This document shows, one piece after another, positions 15,242 through 23,672 of a DNA stretch of 64,000 nucleotides. Location: positions 2,542,001 through 2,606,000 of the forward strand of contig NZ_LGRO01000001.1 in assembly GCF_001280565.1 (NCBI RefSeq), written 5' to 3'. The notes below the pieces were generated by a model that saw nothing but the letters and a program-made list of their open reading frames with translations, made no database searches and had not been told where the DNA came from. Each line of letters starts with the position of its first letter. Position 1 is the stretch's first letter. This DNA comes from Sulfobacillus thermosulfidooxidans (GTDB lineage: Bacteria; Bacillota; Sulfobacillia; Sulfobacillales; Sulfobacillaceae). Made by a program: the position numbers and the translations under genes.

Positions 15242-16330
15242 ATGAGCATGAGTCCATTTTACCGGCGTCACTGGCGACATGCCGCTATTTTGGGATTGAT
15301 TGTGTTAACCGGCTTTGGGTTATTTTTGCCCGAATGGCGCAAAGCAGCGGGCAATGACTTTGCGCTGGTACAAACGGTTCACGAATGGGGAGGACTGTTT
15401 TATGGGTTGGCGGTATTAGGTTTCGGCGGAGCCTTTTATCCATGGCCTACGAAATCCCCAGGCAAATCCCCTGGTTTTACCAAATGGGCCTATTTCTTTA
15501 TTGTTATGCTATTTGTCAGCGGAGTTGGCTTGCTCGTCGGACCGTCTTTTACACGGTCGATTGCCACGGTGACCCATGCCATTTTTGCCTTCATATTTAT
15601 TGGATGGGTGACTTGGCATTTGGTGGCCCATATTCCCATCCGAATAGGCAAGAAAAAACCGTTTACGTTGTCATTGGCCAGACGGCATTTCTTAGGATGG
15701 GCCATTGGTACGGCTGCTACGCTACCCGTATTGTGGTCTTTACCATCACTGGCAAAAGTGGTCAGCGGGCGTACCATTCAGCAAGGCGAAGTGCAAGGGG
15801 CGTTGCCCGGCTTTGTGCCTTATACGGTGACGAATGGCTATCCTGCAATTGATCCCGCCACCTATCGTTTGGAAGTGAATGTGACGGGAAACCCTATACG
15901 ACTCAGTTACGAACAGTTTAAGGCCCTGCCCATGATTGAGCGCAAAATCAACTTTCAATGCGTGACAGGATGGGCCGTTGATGGAGTGAGTTTTTTAGGG
16001 GTCGACTTGGAAAAGTTTTTATTAAGTAAGGGATGGGATCCCCAGCAAAAACCCTGGGTACTCTTTTATTCCGCCGATGGGGTTTATACCGAGTCCCTAA
16101 GTGCTGAGCAAATCCACCAATACCAACCTCTAATAGCCTGGCAGATCGATCATCGCCCCTTGCCGCAGTCCCAAGGGTTTCCGCTCCGGCTTTTGGTTCC
16201 GGGAATGTATGGATATAAATCCATAAAATGGCTGTATAAGATAGATTTTGCGGACCAAGACGTATTAGGATATTGGGAGCAGCGTGGATATCCCGAAAAT
16301 GCGTATCTGGGATCGTATAATGGGCTGTAA
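15242..16330 (+). CDS. Membrane cytochrome b domain fused to a sulfite-oxidase-family molybdopterin domain
   Basis: This 362-residue protein has four N-terminal membrane helices with histidines spaced as in cytochrome b561-like domains (His47, His112, His126, His130). A fifth helix is preceded by LARRHFLGWAIG, a Tat-like motif with RR at 147-148. After it comes a sulfite-oxidase-family molybdopterin domain: NFQCVTGWAVDGVSFLGVDL (Cys240, Mo ligand), WVLFYSADGVYTESLS and PGMYGYKSIKWLYKI. The likely layout is an external Mo centre exchanging electrons through the heme domain with the quinone pool; oxidation of sulfur compounds is possible but substrate is unknown. ATG 15242 is preferred, because GAAGGAG ends nine bases upstream and a GTG at 15233 would overlap it. 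Confidence 0.85.
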   Translation: MSMSPFYRRHWRHAAILGLIVLTGFGLFLPEWRKAAGNDFALVQTVHEWGGLFYGLAVLGFGGAFYPWPTKSPGKSPGFTKWAYFFIVMLFVSGVGLLVGPSFTRSIATVTHAIFAFIFIGWVTWHLVAHIPIRIGKKKPFTLSLARRHFLGWAIGTAATLPVLWSLPSLAKVVSGRTIQQGEVQGALPGFVPYTVTNGYPAIDPATYRLEVNVTGNPIRLSYEQFKALPMIERKINFQCVTGWAVDGVSFLGVDLEKFLLSKGWDPQQKPWVLFYSADGVYTESLSAEQIHQYQPLIAWQIDHRPLPQSQGFPLRLLVPGMYGYKSIKWLYKIDFADQDVLGYWEQRGYPENAYLGSYNGL

Positions 16331-16375
16331 TAGCCCTAGTGAGATCCCGAGCAAAAATGACGAAGGAGAATATTC

Positions 16376-17236
16376 GTGCCGAAACGACAATTGCCTTTTA
16401 TGCAGGTGGACGTGTTTACGAGTCGTGCTTTAGGGGGAAATCCTCTAGCGGTATTTTATGATGTTCCCGGTTCCCTGGACGTTCACACGATGCAAGGCAT
16501 TGCCCGAGAAATGAATTTATCGGAAATTGTGTTTGTAACCACCAAACCAGACCACGAAGGTCATTACCGAATCCGGATTTTTACGCCCTATGAAGAACTG
16601 CCCTTTGCGGGTCATCCGACATTAGGCACATATTTTGTGTTAAAAGCCAAAGGACTCTTAAATGGCCAAGGAATTCAAACCACTCACGCAGGAGATACAT
16701 CGTGTTTTCAAGATGATCAACAGTGGGTGTGGATGATTCCGCCCAAGGGTCATGTCCGCAGTTTGCTTGTGAATGCGACCCGGTTGGCGGCGGCTTTAGG
16801 GGTTAATGATTTGTTTTTGAATGACATGATGCCCCCGGCAGCCTGCGGGACCGGATTAGATCAATTGATTGTTTTTGTGAACAATCCTCATATCTTGCCA
16901 GAACTTGATGCGCAATTCCCACGCATAAAAGCTCTTCAAAAAGATTTAGATGTTCAAGGTCTGTACATTCTGGCTATGGTGGGCGCAGGACATTACCGGG
17001 CTAGGTATTTTAGCCAGGAAGGTGAAGATCCCGCGACGGGATCGGCAGCAGCAGGTCTCGGAACATATTTACTGCAGAGTGCGGGAGAAACCGCTATTCG
17101 CCGCTATATTGTGGAACAAGGGCAAGATATGGGGCGTCCTTCGGAAATTCATATTCGTCTTAACGCTCTGTCCTTAGGTTCCCTGGAAGTGGGAGGGCGC
17201 GTTTCCCCGGTGATTGAAGGTCAATTCTTTATTTAA
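16376..17236 (+). CDS. PhzF-family isomerase-like protein
   Basis: This 286-residue cytoplasmic protein has PhzF-fold signatures: MQVDVFTSRALGGNPLAVF at the start, MNLSEIVFV with the catalytic Glu, FAGHPTLGTYF with a conserved His, and DPATGSAAAGLGTYL. PhzF proteins isomerise small molecules with a Glu general acid-base; most homologues outside phenazine clusters have unknown substrates, and no phenazine genes are nearby. GTG start after GAAGGAG. The stop codon shares the bases TTAA with the converging penicillin-binding protein gene. Confidence 0.9.
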   Translation: MPKRQLPFMQVDVFTSRALGGNPLAVFYDVPGSLDVHTMQGIAREMNLSEIVFVTTKPDHEGHYRIRIFTPYEELPFAGHPTLGTYFVLKAKGLLNGQGIQTTHAGDTSCFQDDQQWVWMIPPKGHVRSLLVNATRLAAALGVNDLFLNDMMPPAACGTGLDQLIVFVNNPHILPELDAQFPRIKALQKDLDVQGLYILAMVGAGHYRARYFSQEGEDPATGSAAAGLGTYLLQSAGETAIRRYIVEQGQDMGRPSEIHIRLNALSLGSLEVGGRVSPVIEGQFFI

Positions 17237-19335
17237 GGTGTTAAGGATTTCAAAATTTGCTTAAGCAATTGTTCACTTTGCGAAGAGGCCCCTTGGTGTT
17301 GGGAATTCTTCTTCCGGGATTTGGCATTGGCCCCGCTAGAAGAATCCCCGGAACAGCCGGGACTGATTTGGGTCGGTGTATGTCCTTTGATGAACACTTC
17401 GCGGTAGGATGTACAACAGCCGTTGGCCAACAAGCCTGTTCTGAGACATACCGATTTCCAGACGATGCCTGGCGGTTGTTTAAATGTTAACTTGGGTTGG
17501 TTGGATAGGGCCATGCGCATAAAATGCGCCCAAATGGGACCAGCGCCCAAATCACCGGTAAGACCTAAAGGGGAATCATTGTCATTGCCCACCCAGACGG
17601 CGCAAGCGAGCTGGGGTGTATAACCGACCAACCAGGCATCACGTTGTTGTGAGGAGGTCCCGGTTTTTGCTGCGGCGGGCCGGTTAATAATTGAGTGGAG
17701 ATCATGCGCGGTGCCTTTGGGATTTAATAACGGGGCTGTGAACAAATTCGTGACAACATAAGCCACCTGGGGACTTAAGACCCGGGTCAAATGCGGGTGA
17801 TCCTGAAAGACAACCTGCCCATTTTGATTTACAACTTTGAGGATACCAAAAGGCCTGACACGGCTACCGCCATTAGCTAAGGTGCTGACCCCTCGCGCCA
17901 TTTCATAAGGCGTGACAGAAGACGATCCAAGCGCTGTGGTTAGATTGTCTGCCAAAGGGCTCTCAATGCCCATTTCATGGGCCATATGAATCATGGCTTC
18001 TGGACCTACGGTGTTCATCCATTTAACAGCAACAATATTGTCGGAATAGGCAATGGCCCGGCGTATGGTTAAGGGGCCGTTATACACATGCCCAAAGTTG
18101 TGGGGGACATACCATTTGCCGTGGCCAGCCGGGAAACGCACGGGGGCGGAATCTTTGACTGAGGATGTGGGATATCCGTCGTTAATGACCGTGGTATATA
18201 AAAAATATTTCATGGTGGATCCCGGTTGGCGAGCGGCTTTCGTCGCCCGGTCGAGCGAGGTTTTAGCAAAATCATCCCCGCCGACTAACGCTTCGACATA
18301 GCCGTTTTGGGGATTCATGGCGACAAGTCCGACTTCTGGTTCTGGCACGCCGTTCACATCCGTGGTACTTGGCATATACCAGGCTACGGCATTTTGCGCG
18401 GCTTGTTGCATGTGCCAATTCATGGTGGTGGTTACTCGGTAACCGCCGTCGTAGAGGTGGCGTCCAATTTTGGGGGAAAGGCTCATCAATTCGTCGGCAA
18501 TAAATTTGGTAAAGTAAGGCGCCCGGTCGCCAATCGGTGTTGAACGGCACAAGTTTAACGGGGCTTGTTCGGCTAAAGCGGCCTGCTCAAGCGTAATGTA
18601 GTGGAGTTTAGCCATTTGTTTCAGCACGAGATTACGCCGAGCCAGCGCGGCGTCAGGATGAATATAGGGATCATAATAGGTAGGGGCATTGACCAAACCG
18701 GCCAGCAAAGCGGATTCTGGCAATGTCAGTGATTTTACGGAATGACCAAAATAAGTCTCAGATGCTGCTTCGACTCCGTAAGCTCCTTCACCGAAATAGA
18801 CGTCATTAAGATACATAGTGAGAATTTGGCGCTTATCAAACATTGTTGATAGCTTGAGTGTGATCAATAATTCCTTGAATTTTCTCGAGAAGGTGCGTTG
18901 GTTACTTAAATATAAATTTTTGGCCAGTTGTTGCGTAATCGTACTTCCGCCTTGAAGAATTTGACCATTGGTAATATCGACGATGGCTGCTCGAACAATG
19001 CCAACGGGATCGATTGCGGGTTCAATCCAGTACGTGTCGTCTTCAATGGCCACGAGAGCATTTTGCATAGTTGGAGGAATGCTTTGATAGGGCACCGGCA
19101 TACGGTTTTCTTGGCCGTAGAGCACCGATACGAGTTGCCCATGCTGGTCATAAATCATCGTATCGGCAGGCAGTTCAGGGACGGGCAAGGCCAACCAGGC
19201 CACCGGCAACACCAGAACTGTGGCGCCAATGACGAGGGCTGGGAGACTCACAAGGGCCGCGATATTGATGATTTTCTGTTGGATTCGTTTCACTATTGAA
19301 GGACGGTGTCTTTGCCGATTCCGCCTGCTTTCCAT
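17233..19335 (-). CDS. Class A penicillin-binding protein (glycosyltransferase/transpeptidase)
   Basis: This 700-residue protein polymerises and cross-links peptidoglycan outside the membrane. One N-terminal helix follows a basic stretch (MESRRNRQRHRPS). The GT51 domain shows GGSTITQQLAKNLYLS, RKFKELLITLKL and YLNDVYFGEGAYGVEAAS; its first motif reads EDDTYWIEPAID, lacking the usual H-x-G. The transpeptidase domain has STMK (active Ser), SDN and KTGTS. The tail is Ser/Lys-rich. Start 19335 is the third of three consecutive ATG codons and the best spaced from CAGGAGG; the frame is open to 19473. Resembles the PBP1A group. Confidence 0.93.
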   Translation of the reverse strand: MESRRNRQRHRPSIVKRIQQKIINIAALVSLPALVIGATVLVLPVAWLALPVPELPADTMIYDQHGQLVSVLYGQENRMPVPYQSIPPTMQNALVAIEDDTYWIEPAIDPVGIVRAAIVDITNGQILQGGSTITQQLAKNLYLSNQRTFSRKFKELLITLKLSTMFDKRQILTMYLNDVYFGEGAYGVEAASETYFGHSVKSLTLPESALLAGLVNAPTYYDPYIHPDAALARRNLVLKQMAKLHYITLEQAALAEQAPLNLCRSTPIGDRAPYFTKFIADELMSLSPKIGRHLYDGGYRVTTTMNWHMQQAAQNAVAWYMPSTTDVNGVPEPEVGLVAMNPQNGYVEALVGGDDFAKTSLDRATKAARQPGSTMKYFLYTTVINDGYPTSSVKDSAPVRFPAGHGKWYVPHNFGHVYNGPLTIRRAIAYSDNIVAVKWMNTVGPEAMIHMAHEMGIESPLADNLTTALGSSSVTPYEMARGVSTLANGGSRVRPFGILKVVNQNGQVVFQDHPHLTRVLSPQVAYVVTNLFTAPLLNPKGTAHDLHSIINRPAAAKTGTSSQQRDAWLVGYTPQLACAVWVGNDNDSPLGLTGDLGAGPIWAHFMRMALSNQPKLTFKQPPGIVWKSVCLRTGLLANGCCTSYREVFIKGHTPTQISPGCSGDSSSGANAKSRKKNSQHQGASSQSEQLLKQILKSLTP

Positions 19336-19623
19336 CATCATCCTCCTGACAGCTTCTTTTGACCGAAGAGCCCAATATCCCTGGTTAGTATTGCTGGACG
19401 CAGAAAAAACATTTGATCCATTAAATGGAGGGAAGAGTATAGTGGCATAGCGTAAACACGCATAAATGTGCATGAAAAGATGCTAAACGGCCACAATGTG
19501 ATTGTCAGCACCATTCCAACGAGAATTTACGGTTTATTTGCCCAATGCGGTCAGAAACATTGTATTCTTGACGGCGTTTGTTATAATTTGCAAGGAAATT
19601 TGTCCGCATAAGGAGGCACACTG

Positions 19624-20085
19624 GTGCTAGACACGCCGAAGAAATTTACGTTAATTGCAGGGTCGGCTGAAGGACCCAGTCGCTTAAACGCGTTTGACAA
19701 TGCATTGTTAGCTGCAGGTATTGGGAATGTCAACTTGATCCGTGTCAGTTCGATTCTTCCCCCCAATGCTATTGAAGTGCCCCACTTGGAGATTATTCCG
19801 GGGCAATTAATGCCGACAGCTTACGGCACCATTACATCGGAGATTGCTGGCGAGACAATTTCGGCAGCGGTTGCGGTGGGAATTGGCGAACAGGATGAAT
19901 ATGGCGTTATCATGGAATTTTCTGGGCGTTGTGGGCAGCAAGAAGCCGAAGAGACCGTCACGGAAATGGTGCGTGCAGCGTTTCGGCAACGGCAAAGAGA
20001 ACTCAAACGCGTCATAGTGCGAGCAAAAGAACACCAGGTGCAATCAATTGGTTGTGCATTTGCCGCCGTCGCATTGTGGTACTAA
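19624..20085 (+). CDS. pdaD: Pyruvoyl-dependent arginine decarboxylase
   Basis: PdaD converts arginine to agmatine with a pyruvoyl group formed by self-cleavage. The 153-residue length suits the family. IRVSSILPPNA holds the Ser-Ser cleavage site, after which the second Ser becomes pyruvoyl; EFSGRCGQQEAEETVTEMV is a typical C-terminal block. The GTG start follows AAGGAGGCACACTG. The gene leads a polyamine cluster: agmatine is the substrate of SpeB two genes later, whose putrescine feeds SpeE. Confidence 0.93.
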   Translation: MLDTPKKFTLIAGSAEGPSRLNAFDNALLAAGIGNVNLIRVSSILPPNAIEVPHLEIIPGQLMPTAYGTITSEIAGETISAAVAVGIGEQDEYGVIMEFSGRCGQQEAEETVTEMVRAAFRQRQRELKRVIVRAKEHQVQSIGCAFAAVALWY

Positions 20086-20154
20086 GGGGAACGGAACAAT
20101 TTTGGTGAGACCACCAGTCCGTGACTGGCGTTGGGAAAGGCAGGACGATGAGTG

Positions 20155-20967
20155 ATGAATACGTGGTTTACTGAGCTTCAAACCCGTAATGTGAGCCTAG
20201 GGCTCCGCATTGAGGATGTGTTATGGCATGAAAAGACCCCGTACCAGGAATTAGCGGTGTTGCAAACCGAGGCATATGGCCGCATGCTGGTCTTAGATGG
20301 GGCCATTCAAACCACCATTGTCGACGAGTTTGTCTATCATGAAATGATTACCCATGTTCCCCTTCTTCTTCATCCCAATCCCAAGAAAGTGGCGGTGGTA
20401 GGGGGCGGGGATGGCGGTGCCATCCGAGAAATTTTGAAACATCCGAGTGTTGAAGAGGCGCATCTCATTGAAATCGATGAAAAAGTCGTCGAAGCCAGCA
20501 AACGGTTTTTACCCGAAATTTCTGAGGCGCTGGACGATGAGCGGGCCCACGTACATTTCACTGATGGCATTGCCTGGATGAAACAAGCTCGGGATTATGA
20601 TGTGATTATGGTGGATTCAACCGATCCGGTGGGACCCGCTGAGGGGCTATTTGTTCCTGAATTCTATCAAAGTATCTATGACGCATTGGGTCCTGATGGG
20701 ATTATGGTCGCTCAATCGGAATCGCCCTTCTTAGAGCCTGATATAATTCAACGGGTCATGGCCGGGGTTTCTAAAGCATTTCCTGTGGCTCGTCTTTATT
20801 TGGCCAGTATTCCCACGTATCCCTCAGGCCTATGGAGCTTTACGTTGGGTTCCAAAAAACCCTTACAAGCGCCCAGACAGGCGTCGTTTAAGACCCGTTA
20901 TTGGACCCCTGAAATTCAAACCAGTTGTTTTCAGTTGCCCCGTTTTGTGGAGGACCTCATCCGGTGA
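20155..20967 (+). CDS. speE: Spermidine synthase (polyamine aminopropyltransferase)
   Basis: SpeE transfers aminopropyl from decarboxylated S-adenosylmethionine to putrescine. The 270-residue product has YQELAVLQTEAYGRMLVLDGAIQT, DEFVYHEMITHVPL, VVGGGDGGAIREILKH (nucleotide binding), IEIDEKVVEASKRFLPE and MVDSTDPVGPAEGLF with catalytic Asp. A GTG at 20152 is an alternative start one codon earlier. The 3' end overlaps speB by four bases (GTGA). No SAM decarboxylase gene is present in the window. Confidence 0.96.
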   Translation: MNTWFTELQTRNVSLGLRIEDVLWHEKTPYQELAVLQTEAYGRMLVLDGAIQTTIVDEFVYHEMITHVPLLLHPNPKKVAVVGGGDGGAIREILKHPSVEEAHLIEIDEKVVEASKRFLPEISEALDDERAHVHFTDGIAWMKQARDYDVIMVDSTDPVGPAEGLFVPEFYQSIYDALGPDGIMVAQSESPFLEPDIIQRVMAGVSKAFPVARLYLASIPTYPSGLWSFTLGSKKPLQAPRQASFKTRYWTPEIQTSCFQLPRFVEDLIR

Positions 20968-21821
20968 CGACGTTATTTAGCAAAACCGACACATTTCTTG
21001 GTATGTATAGTCAATGGGATGAGGCTGATTGGATTTATTTTGGGATCCCCATGGACTTTACCGTTTCCTTTCAGCCGGGATCTCGCTTTGGCCCCTCCCG
21101 GGTTCGGGAAGCATCTTATGCCATTGAGACATACTCTTTAGCCCAAGATCGGGATTTGGAAGCAATCAAGGTCCATGATGCGGGAGAAGTGGAACTGCCT
21201 TTTGGGAATGTGACAGAAAGCCTGGAACGGATCCACCAAGCGGCGTGGTCGGTGATTTCCGCAGACAAAAGGTTTTTTGCTTTGGGAGGGGAGCATTTAG
21301 TCAGTCTTCCCCTGGTTCAGGCTTTAGTCAAGCGCTATCCGGATTTGGTGATTGTGCATTTTGACGCCCATGCGGATCTTCGCCAGGACTATATGGGAGA
21401 AACATTGTCCCATGCTACGGTAATGCGGCGCATCTGTGAGTGGATCAAACCAGGAAATCTATACCAATTCGGCATCCGCTCGGGGACTCGCGATGAAGTG
21501 CAATTTGCCCGGGAATTTGGACATTTGTATCCGCATGAAGTGTTAGATCCCCTAAAGCATGTCCTGCCTGAGTTGCAGGGTCGCCCTGTCTATGTCACTA
21601 TAGACATTGACGTGATTGATCCCGCATTTATGCCCGGAACGGGCACGCCAGAACCCGGCGGGATTTCCTCGCGCGAGGCACTTGAAGCGGTTCGATTGCT
21701 CAAAGGCCTTCATGTTGTGAGCATGGACTTAGTGGAAACGATGCCCGCTTATGATTTGTCCCAGCGTTCGGCTGTGTTAGCCGCCAAATTAGTCCGGGAA
21801 GCATTATTGGCAATAGGCTGA
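20964..21821 (+). CDS. speB: Agmatinase (ureohydrolase family)
   Basis: SpeB hydrolyses agmatine to putrescine and urea with a binuclear Mn centre. The 285-residue product shows LGGEHLVSLPLV, VIVHFDAHADLRQDY and VTIDIDVIDPAFMPGTGTPEPGG, containing the metal-binding His and Asp residues of ureohydrolases. GTG 20964 overlaps the speE stop and follows GTGGAGG. The stop is 16 bases before argS. Order pdaD-speE-speB gives a full arginine-agmatine-putrescine-spermidine route apart from the SAM decarboxylase. Confidence 0.95.
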   Translation: MTTLFSKTDTFLGMYSQWDEADWIYFGIPMDFTVSFQPGSRFGPSRVREASYAIETYSLAQDRDLEAIKVHDAGEVELPFGNVTESLERIHQAAWSVISADKRFFALGGEHLVSLPLVQALVKRYPDLVIVHFDAHADLRQDYMGETLSHATVMRRICEWIKPGNLYQFGIRSGTRDEVQFAREFGHLYPHEVLDPLKHVLPELQGRPVYVTIDIDVIDPAFMPGTGTPEPGGISSREALEAVRLLKGLHVVSMDLVETMPAYDLSQRSAVLAAKLVREALLAIG

Positions 21822-21837
21822 CAGGGGGGAAGGACTC

Positions 21838-23505
21838 GTGACATCCCGTTTGGATAACGCGCGCGAGCAGATTGCTCGGGCGATTACGGCGTGGCTCCAA
21901 CAACAAGGGCTAGAAGCTCTGAAAAACCGAGTAGAAGTGGATGTGCCGACTGAGGAAGGGCATGGCGACTTAACATCAAACATCTGTTTAAGGATTGCCA
22001 AAGAGGCCAAAAAAGCCCCGCGTCTTTTGGCACAAGACATGGCAGCAAAGCTGGCGTCTGATCTGCGAGATCTGGTGACTGAAGTGGAGGCTGCAGGGCC
22101 CGGTTTCTTAAACTTTACCCTGTCTACCGAGTGGTTAGCGCAAGTGGTCAATGATATTCGCGTGCAAGGGTCCGATTATGGACACAGCGACTGGGGGCAG
22201 GGTCAGCGGGTCCTCATTGAATTTGTCTCAGCGAATCCCACTGGGCCCTTGGTGATTGTCAGCGGGCGGGCAGCAGCTGTTGGCGATAGCTTGGCCCGGA
22301 TCTTGAATGCCAATGGGTTTCGTGCCGACCGCGAATTTTATGTGAACAATGCGGGCAATCAAATTTTGAAACTGGGACAGGCCATTTACTTGCGCATTAA
22401 ACAGCTTTACGGTGAAGTTATCCCATCATGGCCGGAGGGCGTCTATCCAGGAGAGTACGTCATTGAGGTGGCGCAGAAATTTCTTGACGCTCACCCCGGT
22501 TTTAGTGTACCCGAACCCAGTGAATCGGTGTATGAGGAGCTTGGTCAATTTGGCGCCAATTATTTGCGGCAAATCCAAGAAAATATCTTGAGGAACTTTG
22601 GCGTAGAATTTGAACACTGGACTTATGAAAAGGATCTGCGTGATCAAAAAGCCCCCGAAGCTATTGTCACCCGGCTTGAGTCGTTAGGCTTTGTTAAAGA
22701 AGAAGACGGGGCTAAATGGTTTGTTTCTACGCAGTTTGGTGACGACAAAGATCGGGTCTTAGTAAAGTCCGATGGCAGTTATACGTATTTTGTTCCCGAT
22801 GCCGCGTACCATGCGCAAAAATTTGAACGGGGCTATGACTGGGTTATTGATTTGTTAGGTCCTGACCACCATGGGTATATTGGCCGAATGCGGGCTTTGG
22901 TTCAGGCGTTGGGATTCCCTCAAGACCATCTCGAAATCATGATTATCCAGCTGGTCCGCCTGGTTCGCGACAATCAAGTGGTGCGCATGTCCAAACGGGG
23001 TGGTCAATTTGTGACCTTGGAAGATCTCATTGAAGAAGTGGGAGTGGACCCCGCGCGATATTTCTTTTTAGAGCGCGCCCCGAATACGCCGATGGACTTT
23101 GATTTAGGTCTGGCGGAATTGAAGAGCAATGAAAATCCGGTCTATTATATTCAATATGCTGCAGCCCGGATTCATAGTGTGCTTCGCCAGTGGCGGCAAA
23201 GCCATCAAGAACCATTTACCTGGAATCCTGGTTTGTTATCAGCTCCTTTAGAGCGTCGTCTCTTATTTGTATTGGCACGGTTTCCAGATATTCTTAAACG
23301 GGCGGCGATCGATCGAGCACCGCAGTACCTGCCGAAATATTTGACGGAATTAGCGGCAGCCTTTCATTCTTTCTACCGTCAACACCGCATCTTGGAAGAG
23401 GATCCTGCACTCAGTATGGCCCGGATTGCCCTAAGCGAAGCAACATTGATTGTGATCTCTTCAGGACTCGGGTATTTAGGGATTTCGGTTCCCGAAAGCA
23501 TGTAA
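21838..23505 (+). CDS. argS: Arginyl-tRNA synthetase with an altered HIGH motif
   Basis: This enzyme charges tRNA-Arg. The 555-residue product has the N-terminal ArgRS domain, the class I core (EFVSANPTGPL, then EFYVNNAGNQILKLGQA), DLLGPDHHGYIGRM, MSKRGGQFVTLEDLI in the KMSKS position, and a C-terminal anticodon-binding domain ending with the usual terminal Met. The HIGH motif, normally PLH-V/I-G-H-G-R, reads PLVIVSGRAAA (residues 137-147), so both histidines are absent. GTG start after AGGGGGGAAGGA. It sits directly behind speB in what is probably one transcript, linking arginine use with charging. Confidence 0.95.
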   Translation: MTSRLDNAREQIARAITAWLQQQGLEALKNRVEVDVPTEEGHGDLTSNICLRIAKEAKKAPRLLAQDMAAKLASDLRDLVTEVEAAGPGFLNFTLSTEWLAQVVNDIRVQGSDYGHSDWGQGQRVLIEFVSANPTGPLVIVSGRAAAVGDSLARILNANGFRADREFYVNNAGNQILKLGQAIYLRIKQLYGEVIPSWPEGVYPGEYVIEVAQKFLDAHPGFSVPEPSESVYEELGQFGANYLRQIQENILRNFGVEFEHWTYEKDLRDQKAPEAIVTRLESLGFVKEEDGAKWFVSTQFGDDKDRVLVKSDGSYTYFVPDAAYHAQKFERGYDWVIDLLGPDHHGYIGRMRALVQALGFPQDHLEIMIIQLVRLVRDNQVVRMSKRGGQFVTLEDLIEEVGVDPARYFFLERAPNTPMDFDLGLAELKSNENPVYYIQYAAARIHSVLRQWRQSHQEPFTWNPGLLSAPLERRLLFVLARFPDILKRAAIDRAPQYLPKYLTELAAAFHSFYRQHRILEEDPALSMARIALSEATLIVISSGLGYLGISVPESM

Positions 23506-23524
23506 GACCACTGACGGATATAGC

Positions 23525-23560
23525 ATGCCTGGCACTATGATATGGTGCCAGGCATCTTCA
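23525..23560 (+). terminator. Terminator-like hairpin after argS
   Basis: ATGCCTGGCAC (23525-23535) pairs perfectly with GTGCCAGGCAT (23545-23555) around 9 bases. The following CTTCAAGTTTT is only moderately T-rich. Confidence 0.75.
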
Positions 23561-23672
23561 AGTTTTCGTGGCCATGAAGCACAGGTCCTTCGGCTAAGCA
23601 AGTACTAGGACTGAAGAAAACAAGCCACGGCGGGATCGAAAACTGGGCATGGCTTGTTGTGAGGCATTTTTT

